Of a stretch of 39,805 nucleotides of DNA, positions 8,048-16,261 are shown in pieces. The DNA is taken from positions 1 to 39,805 of the forward strand of contig NZ_AKJD01000050.1 of assembly GCF_000282515.1 (NCBI RefSeq). The letters run 5' to 3'. The DNA comes from Pseudomonas sp. GM80 (GTDB lineage: Bacteria > Pseudomonadota > Gammaproteobacteria > Pseudomonadales > Pseudomonadaceae). The position numbers were made by a program, and so were the translations under genes. The notes beneath the pieces were generated by a model. It was given only the letters and a program-made list of their open reading frames with translations, searched no databases and had not been told where the DNA came from. The stretch's first letter is position 1, and the number at the start of each line of letters is the position of its first letter.

Positions 8048-8977
8048 ATGATCAGGAATCAGCTAGCGTTTGTGGCGTTGACCCTCATTCTTGCCGGGTG
8101 TCAGACCCACGAACAAGCGCCATTGGTATCGACGAGCAATACAATCGATATCGCTGCCGCAGCGACAAACACCGCGCAGAGCGGAGCAACCGTTGCAGCG
8201 GATCTGACCAAGCGCTACAACGATGTGCGTGTTAATTGTGGCTCGGCTTCCACCCCAGCCTTTTTGTGTACAGGCGTTATTCTGCGATCAACCGTACCCG
8301 GCCCCGACTACTCCACCTGGAATCCAAGTCCGCATTCAGTAAAGAGTGGCGGTGTGTCGTTTTCCTTTGCGCGCAAGGACGCAAGGTTTCAAAAACTGGT
8401 GTTTGGTCAGAACAGCGGATTCATCTTCTATCCGATATTCGAAAACCCGGCAGGCAAGCTGAAAATCGAGGTGTTGTGCAGCTTCCCTATCGACGGCTGG
8501 AGTCACCTACGCGACGTGCCAGGGTGCGGGGGGCACCCGTACTATCCGACCCAAAGTCGACGCTGCCAGACCATTGGTATCAGCACTGCCGAACAATGGA
8601 TGACACATTGGCGAAGCGCGCCTTCCGCCGCTAACGCACCCGCCTTTCAATGCAGTTTCGATGTGCGCGACAGCATGAATCAATTGGGAGCAGACTCATT
8701 TTACCAATCCATTCGCACGAGGAATTTGCTCGGCGCGACCTGGTTTCATCAGCAAAACGAGCTGATTCTGGCAACCTGGCCACAGAATGTTCCCAAACAA
8801 TTACCGATTCAGGCGTTCTTTTACATTGACAACGGCCTCGCCAACGCAAGACATGATCAGCTTGATTATTTCAATAAAACCGGAGGGCAAGTGTTACCTA
8901 TCATCAAGATGACAATGCCAGCCAGTGCGGCTGCAGACATGACGTTCACCTTCAATGCGGCAGATCAAGCCAAATAA
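8048..8977 (+). CDS. Halovibrin (HvnA)-like lipoprotein
   Basis: This protein has 309 residues from the ATG at 8048, preceded by AAGGA. It begins with a lipoprotein signal peptide (MIRNQLAFVALTLILAGC, lipidated Cys18), so it should be anchored to the envelope. The body has the segments RYNDVRVNCGS, PAFLCTGVILRST, YSTWNPSPHSVKSGGVSFSF and KLVFGQNSGFIFYP, which I recognise as the Pseudomonas family annotated as halovibrin HvnA-like. It contains several cysteines that could form disulfides in the periplasm. Halovibrin of Vibrio fischeri was described as a secreted NAD-linked ADP-ribosyltransferase; whether this relative is enzymatic I cannot tell. It sits alone between a terminator and a convergent signalling operon, behind a lux-box-like dyad. 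Confidence 0.65.
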   Translation: MIRNQLAFVALTLILAGCQTHEQAPLVSTSNTIDIAAAATNTAQSGATVAADLTKRYNDVRVNCGSASTPAFLCTGVILRSTVPGPDYSTWNPSPHSVKSGGVSFSFARKDARFQKLVFGQNSGFIFYPIFENPAGKLKIEVLCSFPIDGWSHLRDVPGCGGHPYYPTQSRRCQTIGISTAEQWMTHWRSAPSAANAPAFQCSFDVRDSMNQLGADSFYQSIRTRNLLGATWFHQQNELILATWPQNVPKQLPIQAFFYIDNGLANARHDQLDYFNKTGGQVLPIIKMTMPASAAADMTFTFNAADQAK

Positions 8978-9025
8978 CGACGAACGAGCCGAACGGACCG
9001 TGGACGCGCCCGGCAGAAGCGGTCT

Positions 9026-9403
9026 TCAGGCCAGCAATTCCTGGATTTTTTCCTGCAGCACGTCCAGGTCGAACGGCTTTTCCAGTATCGGCGCCCGGCG
9101 CGTGATCGGGCTCCCGGTCTCGCGAATCTCCTGCGGATAACCGCTGATGAAGATCACTTTAAGGTCGGGGCGCAGCTTCACGGCAGGTTCGGCGATTTGC
9201 ACGCCGGAAATGCCGCCAGGCAGGCGGAAGTCGGTAATCAACATGTCCAGATGCGGTTTGCTCGCGAGAATCTCGAACGCCTGCTCGCCGTTTTCGGCTT
9301 GCAGCACGCGATATCCCTGCCCTGACAAATAATCGGTCAGGATCATCAAGATAACCGGTTCGTCCTCGACGACGAGTACTACATCTTGTGCATCTACGCT
9401 CAT
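9026..9403 (-). CDS. Single-domain response regulator (REC only)
   Basis: This 125-residue stand-alone receiver begins at the ATG at 9403. Longer frames run upstream but overlap the kinase gene and add non-family residues. The acidic pocket is VVEDEP (E13, D14), the phospho-acceptor D58 lies in LITDFRLPGG, the switch Ser is in FISGYP, and the conserved lysine is K109 in LEKPFD. There is no output domain, so it probably works as a shuttle or as a phosphate sink in a phosphorelay. It is the last gene of the CHASE3-kinase/CheR/CheB/kinase operon, 44 bases after the REC-kinase stop. Confidence 0.92.
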   Translation of the reverse strand: MSVDAQDVVLVVEDEPVILMILTDYLSGQGYRVLQAENGEQAFEILASKPHLDMLITDFRLPGGISGVQIAEPAVKLRPDLKVIFISGYPQEIRETGSPITRRAPILEKPFDLDVLQEKIQELLA

Positions 9404-9447
9404 GGGAAGCCTTTGTTCGGTCAATAGCTGCTGATACGACCGTGTGG

Positions 9448-10662
9448 TCACTCAGAGGTTGCGTCGGATTTGCCGTTTTCCTCGATCGGCAGACAAACGC
9501 GAAACAGGGCGCCCTCGTTGATTTCACTCTCGACGACGATGGAGCCGCCATGGGCGGCGACGATCTGCTCGGAAATGAACAGACCCAATCCGAGCCCGGC
9601 GACTACCGTCTTGGCGGAAACCCGTTCGAACTGTTGAAAAATGCGTTTCTGGTTTTCGGGACTGATACCGATGCCGCGATCCTGAACCTCGACCCGCGCT
9701 TCATTGCCCTCTCGGTAAACACGCACCTGAACCAGGCTGCGCCCGCCGTAACGCAAGGCGTTGGTGATCAGGTTGGAAACCACCTGCTCGATGCGGAACT
9801 CGTCCCAATGCCCCTCAACCGGTTCTGTCGCGGTAAAGGACACTTCAGTTTCCGCCGCCTCGATCTGCTGTGCAAAGTTCTGCAACAGGTTGCTGACCAG
9901 CTGCACCAGATCAAAACGGTTTGGCCGAATCGACAATTTGCCAGTGCGAATACGCGACACGTCGAGCATGTCTTCGATCAAGCGGATCAGGCTTTTGATC
10001 TGCCGCTCATCGCGGTCGACCATGGCGTGCATCTTGTCGAGGGTGAAGGCCGCAGCGTTGTCGCGCGCCAGGTGCATCTTGCGCAATTGGGTTTCGAGTA
10101 TCAGGCCATTGAGCGGTGTGCGCACTTCATGGGCGACGATTGACATGAAGTCGTCGCGCATCCGCACCGCCTGCTCCAGCTCCAGTTGCGTGCTCTGCAA
10201 TTGCTCCAGCAGCGCCTCTTGCTCACGGCGGGCCTGCTCCAGCGCTTCGACCTGCTGCTTCATGGCCTTGCTCTGGCGGTACAGGTCGACGAAGACGTTG
10301 ACCTTGCTCTTCACCGCGTGAATATCCAGCGGCTTGTGCAGGAAATCCACCGCCCCGCTCTCATAGCCTTTGAACGCGTAGTTCAGTTCACGGCCGGCGG
10401 CGCTGACGAAAATGATCGGGATGTTCTTGGTTTTTTCGGTGCCGCGCATCAACTCGGCGAGCTCGAAGCCGTTCATGCCGGGCATCTGCACATCGAGGAT
10501 GGCCATGGCGAATTCGTGCTGCAACAGCAGCGACAACGCTTCGTCCGCCGACAACGCCTTATAGACGGTGCGGTCTTCACGTTTGATCAGCGCTTCGAGG
10601 GCCAGGAGGTTTTCCGGCAGATCGTCGACGATCAGCAACTTGGCTTGGATATTACTCAGCAT
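9448..10662 (-). CDS. REC-HisKA-HATPase hybrid histidine kinase
   Basis: This 404-residue cytoplasmic kinase has an N-terminal receiver with D57 (AILDVQMPGMNG) and K110 (LHKPLD). A coiled coil (about 125-168) leads to a HisKA domain with H178 in SIVAHEVRTPLNG. The ATPase domain carries N301 (NLITNALRYGG), G1 QDRGIGI and G2 GLGLGL. Its ATG overlaps the cheB stop by 7 bases (ATGCTGA), so it is translationally coupled to cheB. The receiver-first order means its kinase activity is probably gated by phosphorylation from an upstream kinase, plausibly the 1163-residue CHASE3 kinase of the same operon. It lacks membrane and small-molecule sensor domains. Confidence 0.93.
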   Translation of the reverse strand: MLSNIQAKLLIVDDLPENLLALEALIKREDRTVYKALSADEALSLLLQHEFAMAILDVQMPGMNGFELAELMRGTEKTKNIPIIFVSAAGRELNYAFKGYESGAVDFLHKPLDIHAVKSKVNVFVDLYRQSKAMKQQVEALEQARREQEALLEQLQSTQLELEQAVRMRDDFMSIVAHEVRTPLNGLILETQLRKMHLARDNAAAFTLDKMHAMVDRDERQIKSLIRLIEDMLDVSRIRTGKLSIRPNRFDLVQLVSNLLQNFAQQIEAAETEVSFTATEPVEGHWDEFRIEQVVSNLITNALRYGGRSLVQVRVYREGNEARVEVQDRGIGISPENQKRIFQQFERVSAKTVVAGLGLGLFISEQIVAAHGGSIVVESEINEGALFRVCLPIEENGKSDATSE

Positions 10663-11249
10663 GCGATTCGTTCCAGCTCGACAAGCAGACGGCCGATGCC
10701 GTGAATGGGTAGGACATGATCTGGCTGCTGAACGTTCAGTGCAGCCTGAGGCATGGTGGCGACCTGCGCCTCTTGCGGGTCCTGGACAATGGTCAGTCCG
10801 CCCCGCCGTTTGACTTCAGCCAGGCCGCGCGCGCCGTCATGATTGGCGCCGGTCAGCAATACAGCGGCCAGTGCCGGACCATAGGCATCAGCGGCCGACT
10901 CGAACAGGTAATCGATCGAGGGCCGGGAATAATGCACGCGGTCTTCAAGGCTCAAGGACAGGCTGCGATCCTGCTCCACCGACAGGTGATAACCGGGCGT
11001 GGCGAAGTACACGGTGCCGGCGACAATGTCCTGTTTGTCGATCGCCTCGTGTACCGGCATATCTATACGCCTGGAGAACACTTCAGCCAGCTGGCTGCGG
11101 CGCTCTTCCGGCAAATGCAACACCACAATGATCGGCAGGACGAAGCCCTGCCGAAGCGGCCCCAGCAGGCTCAACAGGGCCTCGACGCCACCGGCGGAAG
11201 CACCGACCACAATTGCCTCGATTCGAGGTAAGTCCACGGCCTCGTTCAT
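10656..11249 (-). CDS. CheB-type protein-glutamate methylesterase without receiver domain
   Basis: This is a stand-alone CheB catalytic domain of 197 residues. Chemotaxis CheB has an N-terminal receiver, which is absent here. The catalytic triad is visible as S18 (GASAGGVEAL), H45 (VVLHLP) and D138 (GANHDGARG). It would remove methyl groups from, or deamidate, glutamyl side chains of a partner protein. The ATG at 11249 overlaps the stop of the cheR-like gene by 4 bases (ATGA), and its own stop overlaps the next kinase gene. No methyl-accepting chemoreceptor, CheA or CheW is in the window, so the substrate is probably a signalling protein of this operon; that is inference. Confidence 0.92.
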   Translation of the reverse strand: MNEAVDLPRIEAIVVGASAGGVEALLSLLGPLRQGFVLPIIVVLHLPEERRSQLAEVFSRRIDMPVHEAIDKQDIVAGTVYFATPGYHLSVEQDRSLSLSLEDRVHYSRPSIDYLFESAADAYGPALAAVLLTGANHDGARGLAEVKRRGGLTIVQDPQEAQVATMPQAALNVQQPDHVLPIHGIGRLLVELERIAC

Positions 11250-12079
11250 GATTTGCGGTAGATCCGTTCTTGCTTGACCAAGGGTTCGAACTGATTGGCG
11301 TAGTTGGAAAAATCCAGCGTTTCCTTGCTGCCGAGCACCAGAAAACCGCGATGGCACAGCGACTCATGGAACAGCCCGAACGCACGATCCTGCAGCTTCT
11401 TGTTGAAGTAGATCAACACGTTGCGGCAGGAAATCAACTGGGTTTCAGAGAACACACTGTCGGTCGCCAGACTGTGATCGGCGAAGGTCACGTTCTCGCA
11501 CAGGCTCTTGTCGAAAATCGCGTAGCCGTACGCCGCTGTGTAGTAGTCGGCAAAAGAGCACTGCCCCCCGGCCTGCTGGTAGTTGGCGGTGTAGGCGCGA
11601 ACATTTTCCATCGAGAAAATGCCCTGCTTGGCCTTGTCCAGCGAGCGCGGATTGATGTCGGTGGCGTAGATGATCGTGCGATCCAGCAAACCCTCTTCGC
11701 GCAGCAGGATCGCCATTGAATAGACTTCCTCGCCCGTGCTGCAACCGGCGATCCAGATCTTGATCGATGGATAGGTGCGCAACAGTGGCACCACTTCCCT
11801 GCGAATCGCCAGAAAGTGCGACGGATCGCGGAACATCTCGCTGACCGGAATCGTCAGCAACTGCAGCAATTGCATGAACGCCGTCGGATCGTGCAGGACT
11901 TTTTCCTGCAGCGCCGAAATGGTCGCGCACTCGAACTGACTCAGCGCGTGTTGCACCCGGCGCTTGATCGAAGCGCCGGAGTAATCGCGAAAATCGTAGC
12001 TGTATTTGAGGTAAATAGCCTCGATCAACAAGCGTAATTCGATCTCGCTGTTTCGTTCGGCGGGTGTACTGCGTTCCAC
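11246..12079 (-). CDS. CheR-type protein-glutamate O-methyltransferase
   Basis: This SAM-dependent methyltransferase of the CheR family has about 277 residues. The N-terminal helical domain (IELRLLIEAIYLKYSYDFRDY) is followed by the SAM-binding motif IWIAGCSTGEEVYSMAILL and the catalytic-domain segments IIYATDINPRSLDKAKQG and LISCRNVLIYF. I prefer the GTG at 12079, which overlaps the TAG stop of the upstream kinase by one base and has GGAA 8 bases upstream. A GTG at 12106 would add nine residues but has no binding site. It overlaps cheB by 4 bases, forming a strict methylation/demethylation pair. It has no C-terminal TPR or PAS extension. Confidence 0.92.
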   Translation of the reverse strand: MERSTPAERNSEIELRLLIEAIYLKYSYDFRDYSGASIKRRVQHALSQFECATISALQEKVLHDPTAFMQLLQLLTIPVSEMFRDPSHFLAIRREVVPLLRTYPSIKIWIAGCSTGEEVYSMAILLREEGLLDRTIIYATDINPRSLDKAKQGIFSMENVRAYTANYQQAGGQCSFADYYTAAYGYAIFDKSLCENVTFADHSLATDSVFSETQLISCRNVLIYFNKKLQDRAFGLFHESLCHRGFLVLGSKETLDFSNYANQFEPLVKQERIYRKS

Positions 12080-15000
12080 TAAATGCGTTCCATCTTCGGT
12101 AACCACACGCGAATCAGCGAGAACAGGCGATCCAGGTCGATGGGCTTGGCCAGGTAATCGTTGGCGCCCGCCTGCAGGCAGCGCTCCTGATCATCCTTCA
12201 TGGCCTTGGCCGTCACCGCGATGATCGGCAACTTGCGCCAGCGCGGATCCTTGCGGATTTCAATGGTGGCTTCGAAACCATCCATTTCCGGCATCATCAC
12301 GTCCATCAGCACCAGGTCGATGTCCTCGACTTCATTCAATTTTTCAATCGCTTCACGGCCGTTACGGCCGATCACCACGACTGCGCCTTTGTGTTCCAGG
12401 GCGCTGGTCAGGGCGAAAATGTTACGCACATCGTCGTCCACCAACAGCACCTTGCGACCCTCGAAGACCTTGTCGCGGCTGCGCGCGGTCTTGAGCATCT
12501 TCTGCCGTTCATGGGACAACTGCGATTCGACTTTGTGCAAAAAGAGTGTGACTTCGTCGAGCAAACGCTCCGGCGAACGCGCGCCCTTGATGATGATCGA
12601 GCGCGAATACTTGCGCAGTTCGGCCTCTTCATCGCGGGTCAGATTACGCCCGGTGTAGACGATGACTGGCGGGAACGAGCAGATGTCTTCCGTGGACATG
12701 CGCTTGAGCAAATCGTTGCCGAGCATGTCCGGCAGCTTCAGGTCGATGACCATGCAGTCATAGATCGTCGTGCGCAGCAGCTCCAGCGCATCTTGTGCGA
12801 GGCCGACGGCGGTGATTTCGATGTCCTCGTCGCCAATCAGTCGCGCAATGCTTTCGCGTTGCAGGTCATCGTCCTCGACCAGCAGCACGCGTTTGACCTT
12901 CTGCGTCAGCTTGGCCTCAAGACGGGCGAACACGTCCTTGAGCTCTTCGCGGGTGGTGGGTTTCACCGCATAGCCGATGGCGCCCATGTGCATGGCTGCT
13001 TCAACGCGGTCTTCGACTGAAATCACGTGGACCGGAATGTGGCGGGTTTCCGCGTGCTCTTTCAGGCGCTGTAGCACGGTGAGGCCAGAATGATCCGGCA
13101 GGCGCATGTCGAGCAGGATGGCGTCCGGGACGAATTCGCGGGCCAGGTCGTAACCTTCATCGGCGCCATGGGCTACCAGGCACTGATAACCCAGCTCGTG
13201 GGCCAAGTCATACAGGATATGCGCGAAGTTGGGCTCGTCTTCCACCACCAGGATGCAACGCGTGGCAAACGGGGCCTTGTCGCGGTCATCGGCAAAACGC
13301 GGAATGTGCACCGGGGCCAACGGCGAAACGACGGGGGCCACGGGTGCTGGCGCGCTCGGTGCTGGCGGGGTGAAGGTCGATGGCGCGCTGGATATTTCGC
13401 CGCCCTCGCTGTATTGCTGCGGCAACAACAGAGTGAACACACTGCCCTGCCCCGGCGTACTGCTGACGCTGATCGAGCCGCCAAGCAGCGTCGCCAGATC
13501 GCGCGAGATCGACAGGCCTAGGCCGGTACCGCCGTATTTACGGTTGGTGGTGCCGTCCGCCTGACGGAACGCTTCGAAAATGCTTTCCTGCTGATCCGGG
13601 GCGATGCCGATCCCCGAATCGCGCACGATAAAGGCAATACGATCATCCGGCTGGCCGGCGATGGTCAGGCTGACCGTACCTTTTTCAGTGAATTTCACCG
13701 CATTGGACAGCAGGTTCTTGATCACCTGCTCCAGACGCTGGCGGTCGGTGAACAGCATCCCCGGTGTACCCGGCTGCAGGTCGACAGTGAAGTTCAGCTG
13801 TTTGTCTTTGGCCATCGGCTCGAATACGCCACGCAGGCCATCGGCCAGACGCGCAACGCTGGTGTTCTCCGGAAGCACTTCAAGCTTGCCGGCTTCGACC
13901 TTGGATATATCCAGAATGTCGTTGATCAGGTTAAGCAGGTCGTTACCGGCGGAGTAGATCGACTCGGCAAACTTGACCTGTTCGGCGCTGAGGTTGTCCT
14001 GCGGGTTTTCCGCCAGCAACTTGGCGAGGATCAGCGAACTGTTCAGCGGCGTGCGCAGTTCGTGAGACATGTTGGCAAGGAACTCGGATTTGTACTTGCT
14101 CGAACGTTGCAACTCTTCGGCGCGCTCTTCCAGTTGCACTTGGGCCTGATTCAGCTCGGTGTTCTTCAGGTCCATGGCGTCGCGCTGCGACGCCAGCGTT
14201 TCCGCTTGCTCGGCAAGCTGCTCGTTGGTCTGCTCCAGTTCGACTTGCTGGGTTTCCAGATGCGCCTGGGACTCTTTGAGAATCCGCGACTGCTCTTCGA
14301 GTTCTTCGTTGGCGGTTTTCAGTTCTTCCTGCTGCACCTGCAACTCTTCGTTGAGCTGCTGGGTTTCGGCCAGCACTTCTTGCAAGCGCTGACGGTAGCG
14401 CGCCGCTTCAATCGAAGTGCCGATGTTGCCGGCAATCAGTTCCAGCAATTCGATGTCGCGGTCATTCAACGGACGGAGGAAGCCCAGTTCGATCACGCCA
14501 TTAACTCGGTCGTCATCACTGGTCGGTACCACCAGCACGCTGTGCGGCAGGCCTTCACCGAGCCCGGAGCTGACCTTGAAATAGTCCACCGGCACCGAAT
14601 CCAGACGGATCAGACGCGCCTGTTGGGCCACCTGACCGACGATGCCTTCGCCGCTGTAGATCGACTGATCCTGCGCTTCCTGTTCGCGGGAGAAGCCATA
14701 AGTCGCCACGCGTTTCAGGCCGCCATGTTCTTCACGCACATATAACGCCGCCACCGCAGTGCCGAGGTATTGCGCACAGAATTGCAGGATATTGCGGCCC
14801 AGCAGATTGAGGCTCAGTTGGCCCAGGACCTGTTCGGCGAGTTCGGTCTGACCGTTGCGCAGCCATGCCTGCTGCTCCAGACGCCCGGCGCTGGCCTGTT
14901 GTGCAGCGAGGTTGGCGCTGTAGTTTTGCGACAGCGTCATCAGGTCACGACGACCAATGTAGGCCAGCAGACCGCTGATACCGGCGATAAACAGCAGGTA

Positions 15001-15570
15001 CAGGCTGATGCTCCAGATTGTTGTGCGGCGCACGTCTTCATTGCGCGAAGTGCGCAAGACCTGCTCGGTTTCAATCACGTCCTCGAATTGTTTACGAATC
15101 TCGTCCGTCAGGCGTTTGCCCCGTCCAGCCTTCACCGCGCCGCGATAATCGCCGCTGGCTCGCTGCAGATCGATCATCGATTGCGCGTAATTGGCCCACT
15201 CGGTCTGCAACGCCTCAAGGCGACGCAAGCGATCGGTTTGCACCGGGTTGTCGATCGTCAGCTCGGTCAGCGTCTTGAGCGCGACGGCGATGCGCGGCCT
15301 GGCCGTCTCATACGGATCAAGGAAGTGCTCGTCGCCGCTGAGCAAGAAGCCGCGCATGCCGGTTTCCAGGTCAACGGTGAGTTTCACCGCTTCGTTGGCG
15401 TTATTGATCACCCGGTCGGTGTGCTCCACCCATTGAATGACCGACAGCAGATAAGTGATCAGCGACACGAAGAACACGGCACTGAGCAGACCGACGCCTA
15501 AAGGCAGGCCGATGTTGCGACTCAGAAGTTTGCGAAACCGTTGCTCATCAACCGAAGACGGAGAGGACAT
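12079..15570 (-). CDS. Large membrane hybrid kinase: CHASE3-GAF-coil-HisKA-HATPase-REC-REC-REC
   Basis: This 1163-residue sensor kinase begins at the ATG at 15570 (AAGG upstream). Two membrane helices (about 20-45 and 184-206) flank a periplasmic CHASE3 domain (about 46-180, with LETGMRGFLLSGDEHFLDPY). A GAF-like domain (about 245-390) is followed by a long Glu/Gln-rich coiled coil (about 395-495). HisKA has H503 (ANMSHELRTPLN), and the ATPase has N623, G1 DSGIGI and G2 GTGLGL (681-686). A Pro/Ala linker leads to three receivers with phospho-acceptors D821, D943 and D1090. It is the first gene of a five-gene operon. CHASE3 ligands are unknown; control by CheR/CheB methylation of the coil is a hypothesis. 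Confidence 0.94.
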   Translation of the reverse strand: MSSPSSVDEQRFRKLLSRNIGLPLGVGLLSAVFFVSLITYLLSVIQWVEHTDRVINNANEAVKLTVDLETGMRGFLLSGDEHFLDPYETARPRIAVALKTLTELTIDNPVQTDRLRRLEALQTEWANYAQSMIDLQRASGDYRGAVKAGRGKRLTDEIRKQFEDVIETEQVLRTSRNEDVRRTTIWSISLYLLFIAGISGLLAYIGRRDLMTLSQNYSANLAAQQASAGRLEQQAWLRNGQTELAEQVLGQLSLNLLGRNILQFCAQYLGTAVAALYVREEHGGLKRVATYGFSREQEAQDQSIYSGEGIVGQVAQQARLIRLDSVPVDYFKVSSGLGEGLPHSVLVVPTSDDDRVNGVIELGFLRPLNDRDIELLELIAGNIGTSIEAARYRQRLQEVLAETQQLNEELQVQQEELKTANEELEEQSRILKESQAHLETQQVELEQTNEQLAEQAETLASQRDAMDLKNTELNQAQVQLEERAEELQRSSKYKSEFLANMSHELRTPLNSSLILAKLLAENPQDNLSAEQVKFAESIYSAGNDLLNLINDILDISKVEAGKLEVLPENTSVARLADGLRGVFEPMAKDKQLNFTVDLQPGTPGMLFTDRQRLEQVIKNLLSNAVKFTEKGTVSLTIAGQPDDRIAFIVRDSGIGIAPDQQESIFEAFRQADGTTNRKYGGTGLGLSISRDLATLLGGSISVSSTPGQGSVFTLLLPQQYSEGGEISSAPSTFTPPAPSAPAPVAPVVSPLAPVHIPRFADDRDKAPFATRCILVVEDEPNFAHILYDLAHELGYQCLVAHGADEGYDLAREFVPDAILLDMRLPDHSGLTVLQRLKEHAETRHIPVHVISVEDRVEAAMHMGAIGYAVKPTTREELKDVFARLEAKLTQKVKRVLLVEDDDLQRESIARLIGDEDIEITAVGLAQDALELLRTTIYDCMVIDLKLPDMLGNDLLKRMSTEDICSFPPVIVYTGRNLTRDEEAELRKYSRSIIIKGARSPERLLDEVTLFLHKVESQLSHERQKMLKTARSRDKVFEGRKVLLVDDDVRNIFALTSALEHKGAVVVIGRNGREAIEKLNEVEDIDLVLMDVMMPEMDGFEATIEIRKDPRWRKLPIIAVTAKAMKDDQERCLQAGANDYLAKPIDLDRLFSLIRVWLPKMERI

Positions 15571-15823
15571 GGGGCAGCCTTGTCGAACTGTTGAAAACCA
15601 GAGAGTTTGCCCCAAAACGGCGGCGTGGATCCATTTTTCTGATCGGTTTAGCAGCAAATTTGCCGATTTGCCCGCGCTTGCACTGCAGCCAGCAGTTATC
15701 CTTGCCACTATTCTTTTTTGTATCCGCACGGGAACTTGTGGCTATGCGCCACTTACTCATGCAAGAGCCCGGCATTTCTGATCGACCGGCGCCCCTGAAT
15801 TTCACCCCTTGAGAGCCTTTATT
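15571..15823. promoter_or_regulatory. Divergent intergenic region between the CHASE3 kinase and the lone REC gene
   Basis: These 253 bases separate two divergently transcribed signalling genes and must hold both promoters. They include a T-rich stretch at about 15708-15720. I see no sigma70 hexamer pair good enough to place precisely, and no strong dyad. Confidence 0.4.
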
Positions 15824-16192
15824 ATGTCCGCCACCCTGTCCACCATCCTTGTCGTAGAAGACGACGACATCGTGCGCATGCTCATTGTCGATGTGTTGGA
15901 GGAACTGGAGTTCAAGGTGCTGGAGGCGGACGGCAGCGAGCAGGCGCTGGAGGTTCTCGGGGACGCGTCCCGACACATCGACCTGATGATGACCGACGTC
16001 GGCCTGCCCGGCATGGACGGCCGTGAACTGGCCACCGAAGCGCGCAAGCTGCGTCCTGCTCTGCCGATCCTGTTCGCCAGTGGTTACGCAGAAACGATTG
16101 ATGTGCCGGCGGACATGCACGTCATTGGCAAGCCGTTCTCTATTGATCAGTTGCGCGACAAGGTCAAGGCTGTGCTCAAACAGGGCAACTAA
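15824..16192 (+). CDS. Single-domain response regulator (REC only)
   Basis: This 122-residue stand-alone receiver starts at the ATG at 15824, with GAGAG 8 bases upstream. The acidic pocket is VVEDDD, the phospho-acceptor D58 lies in MMTDVGLPGMDG, the switch Ser is in FASGYAE, and the conserved lysine is K103 in IGKPFS. There is no output domain. It is divergent from the CHASE3 kinase operon and is followed 69 bases later by a glycosyltransferase gene on the same strand. It may receive phosphate from one of the neighbouring kinases. The sequence resembles the C-terminal receiver of the KaiC-linked kinase (SDVGLPGMNGRQLA), so it may share that partner. Confidence 0.92.
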   Translation: MSATLSTILVVEDDDIVRMLIVDVLEELEFKVLEADGSEQALEVLGDASRHIDLMMTDVGLPGMDGRELATEARKLRPALPILFASGYAETIDVPADMHVIGKPFSIDQLRDKVKAVLKQGN

Positions 16193-16202
16193 GAGCCGCG
16201 CT

Positions 16203-16240
16203 GGCTGTGGTTTAATTGCGCCCCGTTTTTTGCCACAGCC
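16203..16240. other. Inverted repeat between REC and glycosyltransferase genes
   Basis: GGCTGTGG (16203-16210) and CCACAGCC (16233-16240) are exact inverses separated by 22 bases that include TTTAAT and a T-run. It could attenuate readthrough into the glycosyltransferase gene or be an operator. I cannot decide which. Confidence 0.35.
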
Positions 16241-16261
16241 CGCCTCAAGGAATACCCGCGC

